Shown: one piece after another, positions 8,704 to 17,132 of the stretch
Numbering within the stretch: the stretch's first letter is position 1
How the letters are laid out: every line of letters begins with the position of its first letter
Assembly: GCF_014201715.1 (NCBI RefSeq)
Contig: NZ_JACHFD010000035.1
Span: forward strand, 1-32,892
DNA from: Haloferula luteola
Lineage (GTDB): Bacteria > Verrucomicrobiota > Verrucomicrobiia > Verrucomicrobiales > Akkermansiaceae
Direction: 5' to 3'
Length of the DNA: 32,892 bases
The notes under the pieces: model-generated
Told to the model about the DNA's origin: nothing
The model's input: only the letters and a program-made list of their open reading frames with translations
Databases searched by the model: none
Program-made: the position numbers and the translations under genes

Positions 8704-9831
8704 TCAGGCGAGAACCCAGCGATACTCAGCAGCGATTTGGTCTTCGACTTCGCGACGGAATTCCGCGGGCAAGACGCCCCAGGTGTAGGTCTCGATTTCG
8801 AAATGGTGGCAGTGGCCGGGAAACTCGCGGCACCAGGCCAGTGTGTCGGCGGCATGTTGGCGCGTCGAGCGCAGTGGTGGCGCCGGTTGTGCGTCGAGCG
8901 GAATGTGAAAGTGCACTCTCCATTGCTCGGCGGTGGTGCCCGAATCGTATGCGGCAAGGCCGTCGGGCAAGTCGACATAGCGCTCCAACTGGCCATCGGG
9001 ATGGCGGGCGATGACTTGATGGAAATAGGTGGGTTCGTCGAATGGACGGATGGCCTCGACTGCCCCCGGGACGCGGGGATCCAGCGCCACGGCGGCAGAG
9101 AGATGGATTTTGGAGATCCTCAAGCCTTCCGCTGCGAAAGCCCCCAGAGAGGAGCGGGGGTCTTCATATTGAAGGGCGAAGTGGCAAGAATCGTAGTTGA
9201 TACCGATGCGACGTTTCACCAGTTCGTGGTCCGGCGCCGCATCCAGAAGCCGATCGAAGAAGCGGAGAGTTTCCTGGGTGTTTTCGAAGTGTCCTAGGGG
9301 CTCGGGTTCGAGGCCGAGGTGGAGATCGCGGCCGGAAACCTCGGAAAGGGCATCGATGAAACCGGCGAGTTCGATCAGGGGATCGAGAATCAGTGCTTCA
9401 TCGGCGTGAAAAGTTTTGTGGGAGCCGGGTAGGGTGGAAACGGATCCTCCTCCTTCGAGGGGCGCGAGTTCGGAAAGAATCGTGAACAGCTCCTTGGTGT
9501 ATTCGAGTCGAGCTGGATCGGTCCAATCGGGTTGGAATACTTTCTCTTTGACGCGGGTTCCGTGGAAGTTTCCGTAAGGAAATCCGTTGATGGTGAAGAC
9601 GTAGGCGTTTTCGCTTTCCAGCCAATCGCGGAAGCGGGCCAGCTGATCTCCTGCCAGCAATTCGCGGGCAGCTCGGGCAGAAAGCCGGAGACCGATTGCG
9701 AAGGGCCCGGACGGTGCGACGAGATCGCGCACTTTGAGCGCATGACGGACCAGCGCGGCGTGGGTTTCATCCCAGGATTCCGCAGGATGGATGTTCGTGC
9801 AGTAGGCGAGGTGTCCGCTGTCGAAGTGCAT
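8704..9831 (-). CDS. eboE: Metabolite traffic protein EboE (TIM-barrel, xylose-isomerase-like)
   Basis: A 375-residue protein recognised as EboE from its N-terminal block (HLAYCTNIHPAESWDE, then GPFAIGLRLS and VFTINGFPYGNFHG) and its C-terminal ending (CHHFEIETYTWGVLP). The fold is a sugar-phosphate isomerase/epimerase-like TIM barrel. Candidate metal ligands are E216 region residues in LGLEPEP, the D and H in NYDSCHFA, and late His/Glu residues. EboE belongs to the eboABCDEF system; in Nostoc this system is needed to move the scytonemin monomer toward the periplasm, and related clusters occur with diverse metabolites in other phyla. The enzymatic reaction of EboE is not established. The ATG at 9831 gives full-length similarity. 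The eboC-like gene follows after 3 bp. The other ebo genes (A, B, D, F) are not in the window, and the upstream neighbour is a divergent rhomboid gene. Confidence 0.88.
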   Translation of the reverse strand: MHFDSGHLAYCTNIHPAESWDETHAALVRHALKVRDLVAPSGPFAIGLRLSARAARELLAGDQLARFRDWLESENAYVFTINGFPYGNFHGTRVKEKVFQPDWTDPARLEYTKELFTILSELAPLEGGGSVSTLPGSHKTFHADEALILDPLIELAGFIDALSEVSGRDLHLGLEPEPLGHFENTQETLRFFDRLLDAAPDHELVKRRIGINYDSCHFALQYEDPRSSLGAFAAEGLRISKIHLSAAVALDPRVPGAVEAIRPFDEPTYFHQVIARHPDGQLERYVDLPDGLAAYDSGTTAEQWRVHFHIPLDAQPAPPLRSTRQHAADTLAWCREFPGHCHHFEIETYTWGVLPAEFRREVEDQIAAEYRWVLA

Positions 9832-9901
9832 GTCGAAATAGGAGGCCAGATTCGGCGAATGGGAAATTTGATAATCCTGCGATCCGGGTCAAAGTCGCGA
9901 G

Positions 9902-10714
9902 GTGGAAGACGAATGGACCGAAGTCGGAACCTGGCCGTCGCTGGCGCAAGCGGATGAGCATGCGTTGGTGGCGCTGGCCATGCGGACCGATTGCCGGGTG
10001 ATGCCGCGGCTGGGGGGATTTGCGCTGGAAGTGGCTCCCGAGCATGCGGAACCGATCCGGCACGAGTTGGGCGTCTATGCAGGAGAGCGGGAGGTTCCGT
10101 TTGTCGTCGAAGCCGGGCCGCCGCTGAGTTGGGGGTTGGCGTTGGTTTGGGGCCTTTTGCTGTTGGGCGTTCAGGCGCTTCACGAGAGGGATCCGGAGTT
10201 GCCGGGCCGGTGGCTGAATGATGCCCGCCGTGTTTGGGAGGATGGAGAGTGGTGGCGGGCGTTCACCGCGCTATTTTTGCATGCGGATGCAGGCCATTTG
10301 TTGGGAAATCTCCTGATTGGAGGGAGCTTTTGCGTGATGGTCGGAACCGTTTTTGGCGCGGGAAGGGGTTGGGCTTTGATCCTGGCGAGTGGCTTTCTTG
10401 GGAATCTGGCGACGGGCTGGATTCATTGGCATTTCGATGAGCCCTTTCGATCGTTGGGAGCCTCGACGGCGACCTTTGGTGCGCTCGGATTGATCGTGGG
10501 TGCTGGGTTGGTAAGATCCTGGAGGGAAAGGCGCTATGGGGCGCTCAAACCCTTGATGGTACCGCTGGCAGCAGGGGGTTGCCTGTTGAGCCTGTATGGG
10601 GCCGGCGGGGAAAATACCGATGTGCTCGGTCACCTTTGTGGGACCGGGATGGGGGTGGTTTTGGGAATCTTGATGACGCTGTGGCTCAGTCGCCCGAAGG
10701 TGGATTGGCAATGA
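9902..10714 (+). CDS. Rhomboid-family intramembrane serine protease
   Basis: A 270-residue membrane protease. An N-terminal soluble domain of about 75 residues (LAQADEHALVALAMRTDCRV onward) precedes about six hydrophobic segments. Family hallmarks are HADAGHLLGN (the conserved His/Asn of TM2), the catalytic serine S188 in LGASTATFG, and the catalytic histidine H244 in VLGHLCG. Rhomboids cut transmembrane substrates within the bilayer; the substrate here is unknown. The start is a GTG at 9902, 70 bp from the divergent eboE start, so the two genes probably share a promoter region. The 3' end overlaps the convergent lipoprotein gene by 29 bp. Family assignment is strong because both catalytic residues and the TM2 motif are present. 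Confidence 0.9.
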   Translation: MEDEWTEVGTWPSLAQADEHALVALAMRTDCRVMPRLGGFALEVAPEHAEPIRHELGVYAGEREVPFVVEAGPPLSWGLALVWGLLLLGVQALHERDPELPGRWLNDARRVWEDGEWWRAFTALFLHADAGHLLGNLLIGGSFCVMVGTVFGAGRGWALILASGFLGNLATGWIHWHFDEPFRSLGASTATFGALGLIVGAGLVRSWRERRYGALKPLMVPLAAGGCLLSLYGAGGENTDVLGHLCGTGMGVVLGILMTLWLSRPKVDWQ

Positions 10715-10955
10715 CCGAGCGACCTTCAGCGGGATCCACCGTGGGTCGCATATCGCGTTCGTCGGGCATCGTCGTAAGATTCCTGGGGACAAGCAGTCCG
10801 AGGTCCTCGTCGGGTGCGGGAAGGGGATCTGGATGAGCCTCGGCGGCCTCTTCCGAGGGTGGCTTCGGAGCGGGTTTCGGTGCGTCTTCAACCACGGCGG
10901 TCTTCGTCGCGCAGGCGGCGAGAGCGAAAGGGAGGAGAAATCCGAGAGCTTTCAT
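10686..10955 (-). CDS. Small proline-rich lipoprotein of unknown function
   Basis: An 89-residue protein with a short hydrophobic signal and a lipobox (LAAC, Cys at residue 15). A Pro/Ala/Glu-rich linker (PKPAPKPPSEEAAEAHPDPL) follows, then a short C-terminal tail. No enzymatic motif is visible, and I do not recognise the family. It starts 75 bp after the CusA-like stop on the same strand and could be read through from the metal-efflux operon, but the gap is larger than others in that operon. The end overlaps the convergent rhomboid gene. The start is ATG, consistent with the signal peptide. Confidence 0.65.
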   Translation of the reverse strand: MKALGFLLPFALAACATKTAVVEDAPKPAPKPPSEEAAEAHPDPLPAPDEDLGLLVPRNLTTMPDERDMRPTVDPAEGRSVIANPPSGD

Positions 10956-11030
10956 GGAACCGCCGCGGACGGTGGGACATCTCGTGGCGCATGGAAAGGC
11001 GGAAAGTGAGCCAAGAGCAGGAGCAAGGGT

Positions 11031-14000
11031 TCACGGGGTGGGGGCATGACGGGCTCTTGAAGAGCGGGCTTCCTCTTTCCAGGAGTACAGAACGGGGACG
11101 ACGAACATTGTCATGAGTTCGATAAGCATGCCGCCGAAAATCGGGACCGCCATGGGCGCCATGAGGTCGGAACCGCGACCCGTGGAAGTGAGCACCGGAA
11201 GCAGTGCGAGGAGCGTTGTGGCAGTGGTCATGAGGCAGGGCCGGACGCGTCGACATCCGGATTCAACCACCGCAGTGCGGATCGCCGCCACGGTGTTGGG
11301 GCGGAGTTCGTCAAAACGTTGGCGGAGGTAGGTGGACATGACGACGCCGTCATCGGTGGCAATCCCAAATAGGGCCAGAAAGCCCACCCAGACGGCGGTG
11401 GAGAGGTGAATGGGAGCGATTTGAAAGAGCTGGCGGAAATGGTGCCCAAACAGCTCGAAGTCGAGAAACCCGGGCTGACCGTAGAGCCCCAGTAAGATGA
11501 ATCCACCCGACCATGCGACAGCCACGCCGCTGAAAACAATCAGCGTGGTGGTGACGGAGCGGTTGTCGAGGTAGAGGAGAAGGAAGATGGCCCCGAGAGC
11601 AAGAGGGATCATGGTCCAGAGGGTGCGGTTGAATTCGAGGGCCGCTTCATAGTTGCCAGCAAAGTCGTAGCGCACGCCGGAGGGAAGTTTGAGGTCCCCT
11701 TGGTGGCGCATGGACTCGAGGTAGGCACGGGCGGCATCGACCACATCAACCTCGGCATATCCGGGAAGCGCTCCAAAGGTCACATAGCCGGTTTTGTAGG
11801 TGTCTTCGGATTTGATCATCTGGGGTCCGGGGACGGAGCGGATGGTCGCAAGCTGAGAGAGGGGGACCTGGGCACCCTCTCGGGTGGTGACGAGAACCCG
11901 GCCGAGGGCTTCCGGAGAATCGCGCTCCTCGCGGGCATAGCGGACCTGGACCGCAAAACGTTCACGGCCTTCGACGGTGCGGGTGACCACCCGTCCGCCG
12001 ATGGCCGTTTGAATGGTCTCGTGAAGGTCGGAAATGTTCAGGCCGTAGCGCGAGGCGGCATCCCGGTTGGGGAGGATTTCCAAGTAGGGTTTGCCAACGA
12101 TCCGGTCGGCGGTGACGGTTTCGGTGGCAAGGCCGGCGACTTCTCCCTTGCGGAGGAGTTTCTCTATTTGGAGTCCGACTTGTTCGATCTCTTCGAGGTG
12201 CTCGCCTTTGATTTTGATACCCATGGGGGCGCGCATGCCGGTGCGTAGCATGACGAGGCGGGTCTCGATCGGTTGGAGCTTGGGGGCGCCGGTGACACCA
12301 GGGAGTTGGGTGACGTGTTCGATTTCTCTCCAGATGTCATCGGGGGAGTGGATGTCGGGGCGCCATTGGCGGAAGGGTCGGCCGCGCGGGTCTTCGGTGA
12401 GTTGGCCCTCGGTGTCATACAGGAAATTGCCTTGGCGGTCGGTGCGGTATCGAAGCACACGGCCTTGATCGTCGGACCGGTATTCCGGGACGTAGTGAAC
12501 GACGGCCTCGATCATCGAGATCGGGGCGGGGTCGAGAGGGGAATCGGCGCGTCCGATTTTTCCGACAATCCGGTCAACCTCGGGAATGCCTGCAATGGCC
12601 TGATCGAGCTGTCGCAAGGTGCCCAGTGCCTCATCCATGGAGGCGTGAGGGCTGATGGTGGGCATGAAAAGGAAGGATCCTTCGTCGAGGGCGGGTCGGA
12701 ACTCGCGACCCAGTCCGGGGAATTTCTCAGCAGCACTTTTCCAAAGGCGGCTCTCAGTGAGGTGGCTGGAGGTGATTTTTGGCAGGAAGGCAAAGGTCTT
12801 TGGGAACCCGAGCCAGAAACAGAGGGCGAGCAGGAAGCAAGTGACGGGAAGTGTGAGAAAGAGGCCCTTGTGATCGAGGCAGGCGCGGAGGACTCGAGGA
12901 TAGGTCAGCTCAAAGAGTTTGAATCCAAGGAGGAGGCCGCCGACGATCAAGACCACAAAGATGCCATTTTGGAACGTGGACCGATCCAGTCCCAAAGGCA
13001 TCCAATCAAGGGTGAGGAATCCAACCACGACCAGCCCGCCAATGAGGTTGAAGGAGAGCAGGAGGCGGCGCCGCAGCTTGCCACGGACGTAAGGTTCGAG
13101 GGCGACTCCAGCAGCGACTCCCAGCAGGATGAGGGTGAGCCAAGGGGTGAGGACCCAGGAGAGGGCGGCAGCGGCGACGAGGAGCACGATGGAGAGAAGC
13201 CGCCGGGCGCGGAATGCCTGAGGAAGCGTGCCAAAGAGAAGATGAGCCAGCGGGGGAATCAGCGTTAGAGCCACCACGATCGAAGCCATGAGGGCAAACG
13301 ATTTGGTGAAGGCCAATGGACGAAATAGGCGCCCAGCTTCTCCAGTCATGGCAAACACAGGAAGGAAGCTGATCACGGTGGTGAGAACGGAAGTGGTCAC
13401 GGCGCCCGCCACTTCGGTGACGGCCCGATGGATGACCTGAGCGCGAGATTCCGAGGGGTCCGCTTCGTCGAGGTGTTTGAGGATGTTTTCGGTGAGGACG
13501 ATGCCAACGTCGACGACGGTGCCGATGGCAATGGCGATGCCGGAAAGGGCGACGACATTGGCATCCACGCCGGCGACTTTCATGGCGATGAAAGTGATGA
13601 GAACCGCGAGCGGAAGCATCGCAGAAATCAGCAAGCTGCTCCGAAGGTGCAGCACCATGACGATGACGACGATGATCGTGACGAGGACCTGTTGATAGAG
13701 AGCTTCGTCGAGGGTGTGGAGAGTTTCACCGATGAGATGGGAACGGTCGTAGAAAGGAACCACCGTGATCTGGGAAGTGGTGAGCCAGGTGGGCCAAGCT
13801 GAGCGGGTGGTCTCGCGGGTGAAATCGAGCCAGGCTTGCGGTTCGTCGGCGAAAGACGGCAGTTGGTGTTGCCTTGCGAATTGAGCCACTTCCGCGGGCG
13901 TGGTTTTCGACCAGTCGATGAAAGCCCGGATGGGCAAGGAACTGCGCAGGGCATCGATTCGCGCGCGGGTGGCCTTGATGGCTTCCAGAGGATTGGCACC

Positions 14001-14924
14001 AAAGCGGGCAACCACGACCCCGCCAACGGCATCGGCACCATTGACATCAAGCGCACCGCGGCGCTGGGCGGGCCCGAGGGTGACGTGGGCGACGTCATCG
14101 ACGGTAATCGGAGTATTTCCACGGACCGTGACGACGGCCTTGCTCAGGTCATCGACACTGTGGATGTAGCCTGTGCCACGAAGGAAATACTCGACGCCGT
14201 TGACGGCGAGGTTGCGGGCACCGATTTCCTGGTTGGATTTGCGAACGGCGTCGACGACCTGGGCGAGGGTGACGTCGTGGGCGCGCAGGGCATCGGGATC
14301 GACATCCACTTGGTATTGGCGTTCGAAACCTCCGATGGAAGAGACTTCGGCGACTCCTTTGGCGGAGAGGAGCGAGTAGCGAACCTGCCAGTCCTGGATG
14401 GCGCGTAGTTCATCGAGATCCCAACCGCCTGCAGGTTGTCCGTCTGGATCCCTTCCCTCAAGGGTGTACCAAAAGACTTGGCCGAGTCCGGTGGCATCGG
14501 GCCCGAGGGTCGGGGTGACATCCTCCGGAAGAAGATTCGAAGGGAGGGAATTGAGCTTTTCCAGGACACGACTGCGACTCCAGTAGAATTCGACGTTTTC
14601 CTCGAAGATGAGGTAGATCGAGGAGCTTCCAAACATCGAGTAGGAGCGGACTTCGCGAACTCCGGGAACACCGAGCAGAGCGACGGTCAGGGGGTAGGTG
14701 ACTTGATCCTCAATGTCCTGAGGCGAGCGCCCGGGCCATTCGGTGAAGACAATCTGTTGGTTGTCGCCAAGGTCGGGAATCGCGTCGACCGCCACCGGGT
14801 CCCGTGGGTAATTGCCGGTGTCCCAATCAAAGGGCGCAACCCGAATTCCCCAACCGATAAAGAACGCAAGGAGCAGGAGCAGCACCAGCTTCTGGTGCAG
14901 GCAGAAATGAATGAGCGATTTCAT
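11031..14924 (-). CDS. cusA: CusA-like heavy-metal RND efflux permease, with extra insertions
   Basis: A 1297-residue inner-membrane proton/metal antiporter of the heavy-metal RND family, about 250 residues longer than E. coli CusA. The TM4 motif with its proton-relay Asp is GTVVDVGIVLTEN (D472, E479). The three Met residues of the CusA copper/silver site appear conserved as M754 (FLFMPT), M804 (PISMIEA) and M892 (LVMLRTG). The first two are 50 residues apart, exactly as in CusA M573 and M623. Extra length is in three places: about 60 residues before VPFYDRSHLIG (about 340-390), a hydrophobic block of about 120 residues at 565-690 that may add transmembrane segments, and about 39 residues between M804 and M892. 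The stop lies at the end of the operon, and the gene begins 21 bp after the CusB-like gene. Substrate is most likely Cu(I)/Ag(I), inferred from the Met triad. Confidence 0.93.
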   Translation of the reverse strand: MKSLIHFCLHQKLVLLLLLAFFIGWGIRVAPFDWDTGNYPRDPVAVDAIPDLGDNQQIVFTEWPGRSPQDIEDQVTYPLTVALLGVPGVREVRSYSMFGSSSIYLIFEENVEFYWSRSRVLEKLNSLPSNLLPEDVTPTLGPDATGLGQVFWYTLEGRDPDGQPAGGWDLDELRAIQDWQVRYSLLSAKGVAEVSSIGGFERQYQVDVDPDALRAHDVTLAQVVDAVRKSNQEIGARNLAVNGVEYFLRGTGYIHSVDDLSKAVVTVRGNTPITVDDVAHVTLGPAQRRGALDVNGADAVGGVVVARFGANPLEAIKATRARIDALRSSLPIRAFIDWSKTTPAEVAQFARQHQLPSFADEPQAWLDFTRETTRSAWPTWLTTSQITVVPFYDRSHLIGETLHTLDEALYQQVLVTIIVVIVMVLHLRSSLLISAMLPLAVLITFIAMKVAGVDANVVALSGIAIAIGTVVDVGIVLTENILKHLDEADPSESRAQVIHRAVTEVAGAVTTSVLTTVISFLPVFAMTGEAGRLFRPLAFTKSFALMASIVVALTLIPPLAHLLFGTLPQAFRARRLLSIVLLVAAAALSWVLTPWLTLILLGVAAGVALEPYVRGKLRRRLLLSFNLIGGLVVVGFLTLDWMPLGLDRSTFQNGIFVVLIVGGLLLGFKLFELTYPRVLRACLDHKGLFLTLPVTCFLLALCFWLGFPKTFAFLPKITSSHLTESRLWKSAAEKFPGLGREFRPALDEGSFLFMPTISPHASMDEALGTLRQLDQAIAGIPEVDRIVGKIGRADSPLDPAPISMIEAVVHYVPEYRSDDQGRVLRYRTDRQGNFLYDTEGQLTEDPRGRPFRQWRPDIHSPDDIWREIEHVTQLPGVTGAPKLQPIETRLVMLRTGMRAPMGIKIKGEHLEEIEQVGLQIEKLLRKGEVAGLATETVTADRIVGKPYLEILPNRDAASRYGLNISDLHETIQTAIGGRVVTRTVEGRERFAVQVRYAREERDSPEALGRVLVTTREGAQVPLSQLATIRSVPGPQMIKSEDTYKTGYVTFGALPGYAEVDVVDAARAYLESMRHQGDLKLPSGVRYDFAGNYEAALEFNRTLWTMIPLALGAIFLLLYLDNRSVTTTLIVFSGVAVAWSGGFILLGLYGQPGFLDFELFGHHFRQLFQIAPIHLSTAVWVGFLALFGIATDDGVVMSTYLRQRFDELRPNTVAAIRTAVVESGCRRVRPCLMTTATTLLALLPVLTSTGRGSDLMAPMAVPIFGGMLIELMTMFVVPVLYSWKEEARSSRARHAPTP

Positions 14925-14945
14925 CGCGATGTGGGCAAAAGAGGA

Positions 14946-17102
14946 TCAACGACCCTCCGGGCGAGGAGCGACGGAGAGGGTTTCGGTGACGGAGCCGCAG
15001 GAAAGCATGGCGTCACCAAAGTAAGGATTGTGCACTGTGGGCTGATCGGAGAGCCAATCGGCTCCGGAGTTGCCGAAGGCCATGGGACAATGGACGACAT
15101 AGGCATTGCCGACGGCATCGAGCCCGGTTTCCCGGATGCGGGTGATGAGGGCAGCGCTGATTTCCTTAAAGGCAGAACGGCGGGTGGACAGATCGGTGGC
15201 CGCTGTGAGCGAGGAAGAAGACAAGGACGGGGCTGCTTGGGCGAAGTTCTGGGCGGCATCGCGGGAAGAGGTGTCGTCGTCTTCGGCCAGAGCTTTTGCG
15301 AGGGGGAAATAGGCATCGAGAGCGACCCGGAGCTCAGCGAGCGCGGTGGGATCGGCGGTGGGTGCTGGCTCGGGCGCGTAGGGGAGGCCAAGGTGCCGCC
15401 CGGCATCTTCGATGGCCGAGGCGATGCGTTGGGTGGCGGCCGTGGGGCGCTGGGAGATTTCGCGGGAAGCAAGGGTGAGCTGATTGAGGAGGCGACGGGA
15501 AAACTCCTGCCAGAGCGCCTGTTCTGAGGTGGGGAGGGTTGCGGGGTCGAGATCCTGGACCAGGTGGCGGAGGGCGGCGAGACCCGCAGGGTCCGGGTGG
15601 CGGAGAAGGCGGTCCAGATGACGGGGGATGGGCGTCCAGGCACCGGAAAGTTCGGCAGAGGCGGTGCCTGCGGGGTGCTCCTCAAGCCCTGCGTTCGGAT
15701 TCATCATAGAGGGTCGCGCTTTGATCTGGAGCTCCGAGTCCAGCTTGAAGGCACCCCGGGTGACGACCAAGTCGCCCGCTTCGAGTCCATCTTCGACCAG
15801 GTAGTGATCGCCGACGCGGGGGCCGAGCACGATTTCCCGCCCTTCGAAGGTCGGGCCCTCTTCGGGCGAAGAGTTGCGGCGCAGGTAGACGATGGCGCGC
15901 TCACCCGTGAGAAGGACGGCGGAGGTGGGAATCAACAAGGGTTCCTGGGCCTGGGCGGTATTGGGAACGAAGCCGAGCTGTTCGGCGGGAACGAGGTCCA
16001 TGCCGCAGATATCACATTGGCCCGGGCCATCTTTGACGATTTCAGGGTGCATGGGGCTGATCCATTTTCCGGCAAGGGAAGGATCAAGCACTCTGCCATC
16101 GGCGGCGGTATCGGACTTGGCGATGGCTTCGGCGAACATGCCGGGTTTGAGGGTGAGGTCGGGGTTGTCGACGTTGACACGAACGCGCGCGACGCGGCGC
16201 ATGGGGTCGATCTCGGGGTCGATGAAAGCGATGCGGCCGTGGAAGGTGCGACCGGGAAGGGCTTCTACGGTGAAGACGATGTCTTGAGCGTAGCGCAACC
16301 ATTGAAGATCGCGTTCATAGGCTTCGAGGCGCAGCCAGACCTGGGACAAATCGGCGACTTTGAAAAGAGGATCGCCGGTTTTGATGTACTGGCCCTCCGT
16401 GGCGAATTTGTCGGTCACGATCCCGGATTGGGGCGCATAGAGGGTCAGATGATCGCTAGGCTGAGTGGCGGATTCGATGGCGGCGATCTGGGTGTCGGAG
16501 AATTGGAGTAGGCGCAGTTTTTCCCGGGAGGCGTCGAGCCATCGGCGGCGAGTTTCACGGGCGGCCGGGGCATCGGCGCCGGAGGTCTCGTACGCGCGCC
16601 GGGCTTCAATGAGCTCACGTTGGGCGACGAGGAGATCGGGGGAGTAGATTTCGGCGAGGTGATCACCCTTGCGGACTTGGGCTCCGGTGAAATCGACAAA
16701 AAGACGGTCGAGCCGACCGCCGGCCCGGGCGGTGATGGTTGAAATACGACGTTCGTCGTAGTCGATGCGGCCAAACAGTCGGACTTCCGCCTCGGCGGGG
16801 GCTCGGACAACGGGGCTGACCCGAAGGTCGAGAAGGGCGGCGGCTTCGGGGCTGACGGTGAGTTCACGCAATCCGCCGCGGACCTCGTCGCGAAGCGGGA
16901 TGAGGTCCATGTTGCAGATGGGGCACAGTCCGGGCTCGGGCTGGCGGATCTGCGGATGCATGGAGCAGGTCCAAACGGTGGAGGATTCCTGGTCAGCATG
17001 GGACAGCTCGGAAGGGGAAGAGGGCAGGCCGAACCACCAGCCGGCGAGGAAAATCAGGATGGGAAGCCCGATGAGGAGCGAGCGACGGAGCAGCGATTTC
17101 AT
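14946..17102 (-). CDS. cusB: CusB-like RND periplasmic adaptor with two metal-binding domains and a DUF3347-like tail
   Basis: A 718-residue membrane-fusion protein linking the inner-membrane pump to the outer-membrane channel. An N-terminal membrane anchor (about 8-25) is followed by a heavy-metal-binding domain (W44-T-C46-SMHP, then C60-PIC63-NMD). The lipoyl/hairpin/beta-barrel core of CusB adaptors follows. A second heavy-metal-binding domain is embedded around 347-370 (SPMHPEI, C363-DIC366-GMD), where the first Cys of the usual CPMHP is replaced by Ser349. The C-terminal region (about 485-710) is helical and ends with HCPMAFGNSGADW and NPYFGDAMLSCG, the metal-site signature of DUF3347 proteins (C672, M674, M699, C702). 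A typical CusB has about 400 residues, so this is a fusion of an adaptor with several metal-binding modules. These could replace a CusF-like metallochaperone, which is absent here. Confidence 0.92.
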   Translation of the reverse strand: MKSLLRRSLLIGLPILIFLAGWWFGLPSSPSELSHADQESSTVWTCSMHPQIRQPEPGLCPICNMDLIPLRDEVRGGLRELTVSPEAAALLDLRVSPVVRAPAEAEVRLFGRIDYDERRISTITARAGGRLDRLFVDFTGAQVRKGDHLAEIYSPDLLVAQRELIEARRAYETSGADAPAARETRRRWLDASREKLRLLQFSDTQIAAIESATQPSDHLTLYAPQSGIVTDKFATEGQYIKTGDPLFKVADLSQVWLRLEAYERDLQWLRYAQDIVFTVEALPGRTFHGRIAFIDPEIDPMRRVARVRVNVDNPDLTLKPGMFAEAIAKSDTAADGRVLDPSLAGKWISPMHPEIVKDGPGQCDICGMDLVPAEQLGFVPNTAQAQEPLLIPTSAVLLTGERAIVYLRRNSSPEEGPTFEGREIVLGPRVGDHYLVEDGLEAGDLVVTRGAFKLDSELQIKARPSMMNPNAGLEEHPAGTASAELSGAWTPIPRHLDRLLRHPDPAGLAALRHLVQDLDPATLPTSEQALWQEFSRRLLNQLTLASREISQRPTAATQRIASAIEDAGRHLGLPYAPEPAPTADPTALAELRVALDAYFPLAKALAEDDDTSSRDAAQNFAQAAPSLSSSSLTAATDLSTRRSAFKEISAALITRIRETGLDAVGNAYVVHCPMAFGNSGADWLSDQPTVHNPYFGDAMLSCGSVTETLSVAPRPEGR

Positions 17103-17132
17103 GGCGGAAAGAGGCTTGGATGGATAGAAGGA

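Noticed and set aside
12273..13268. Plus-strand 331-residue frame opposite cusA
   Set aside because: Asp/Glu/Gly-rich shadow of the high-GC antisense strand; the CusA motifs on the minus strand are unambiguous.
14436..15527. Plus-strand 363-residue frame spanning the cusA/cusB junction
   Set aside because: Crosses two well-supported genes on the other strand and has no family features.
15564..16511. Plus-strand 315-residue frame opposite cusB
   Set aside because: Shadow frame; the minus strand carries the adaptor's recognised metal-binding motifs.
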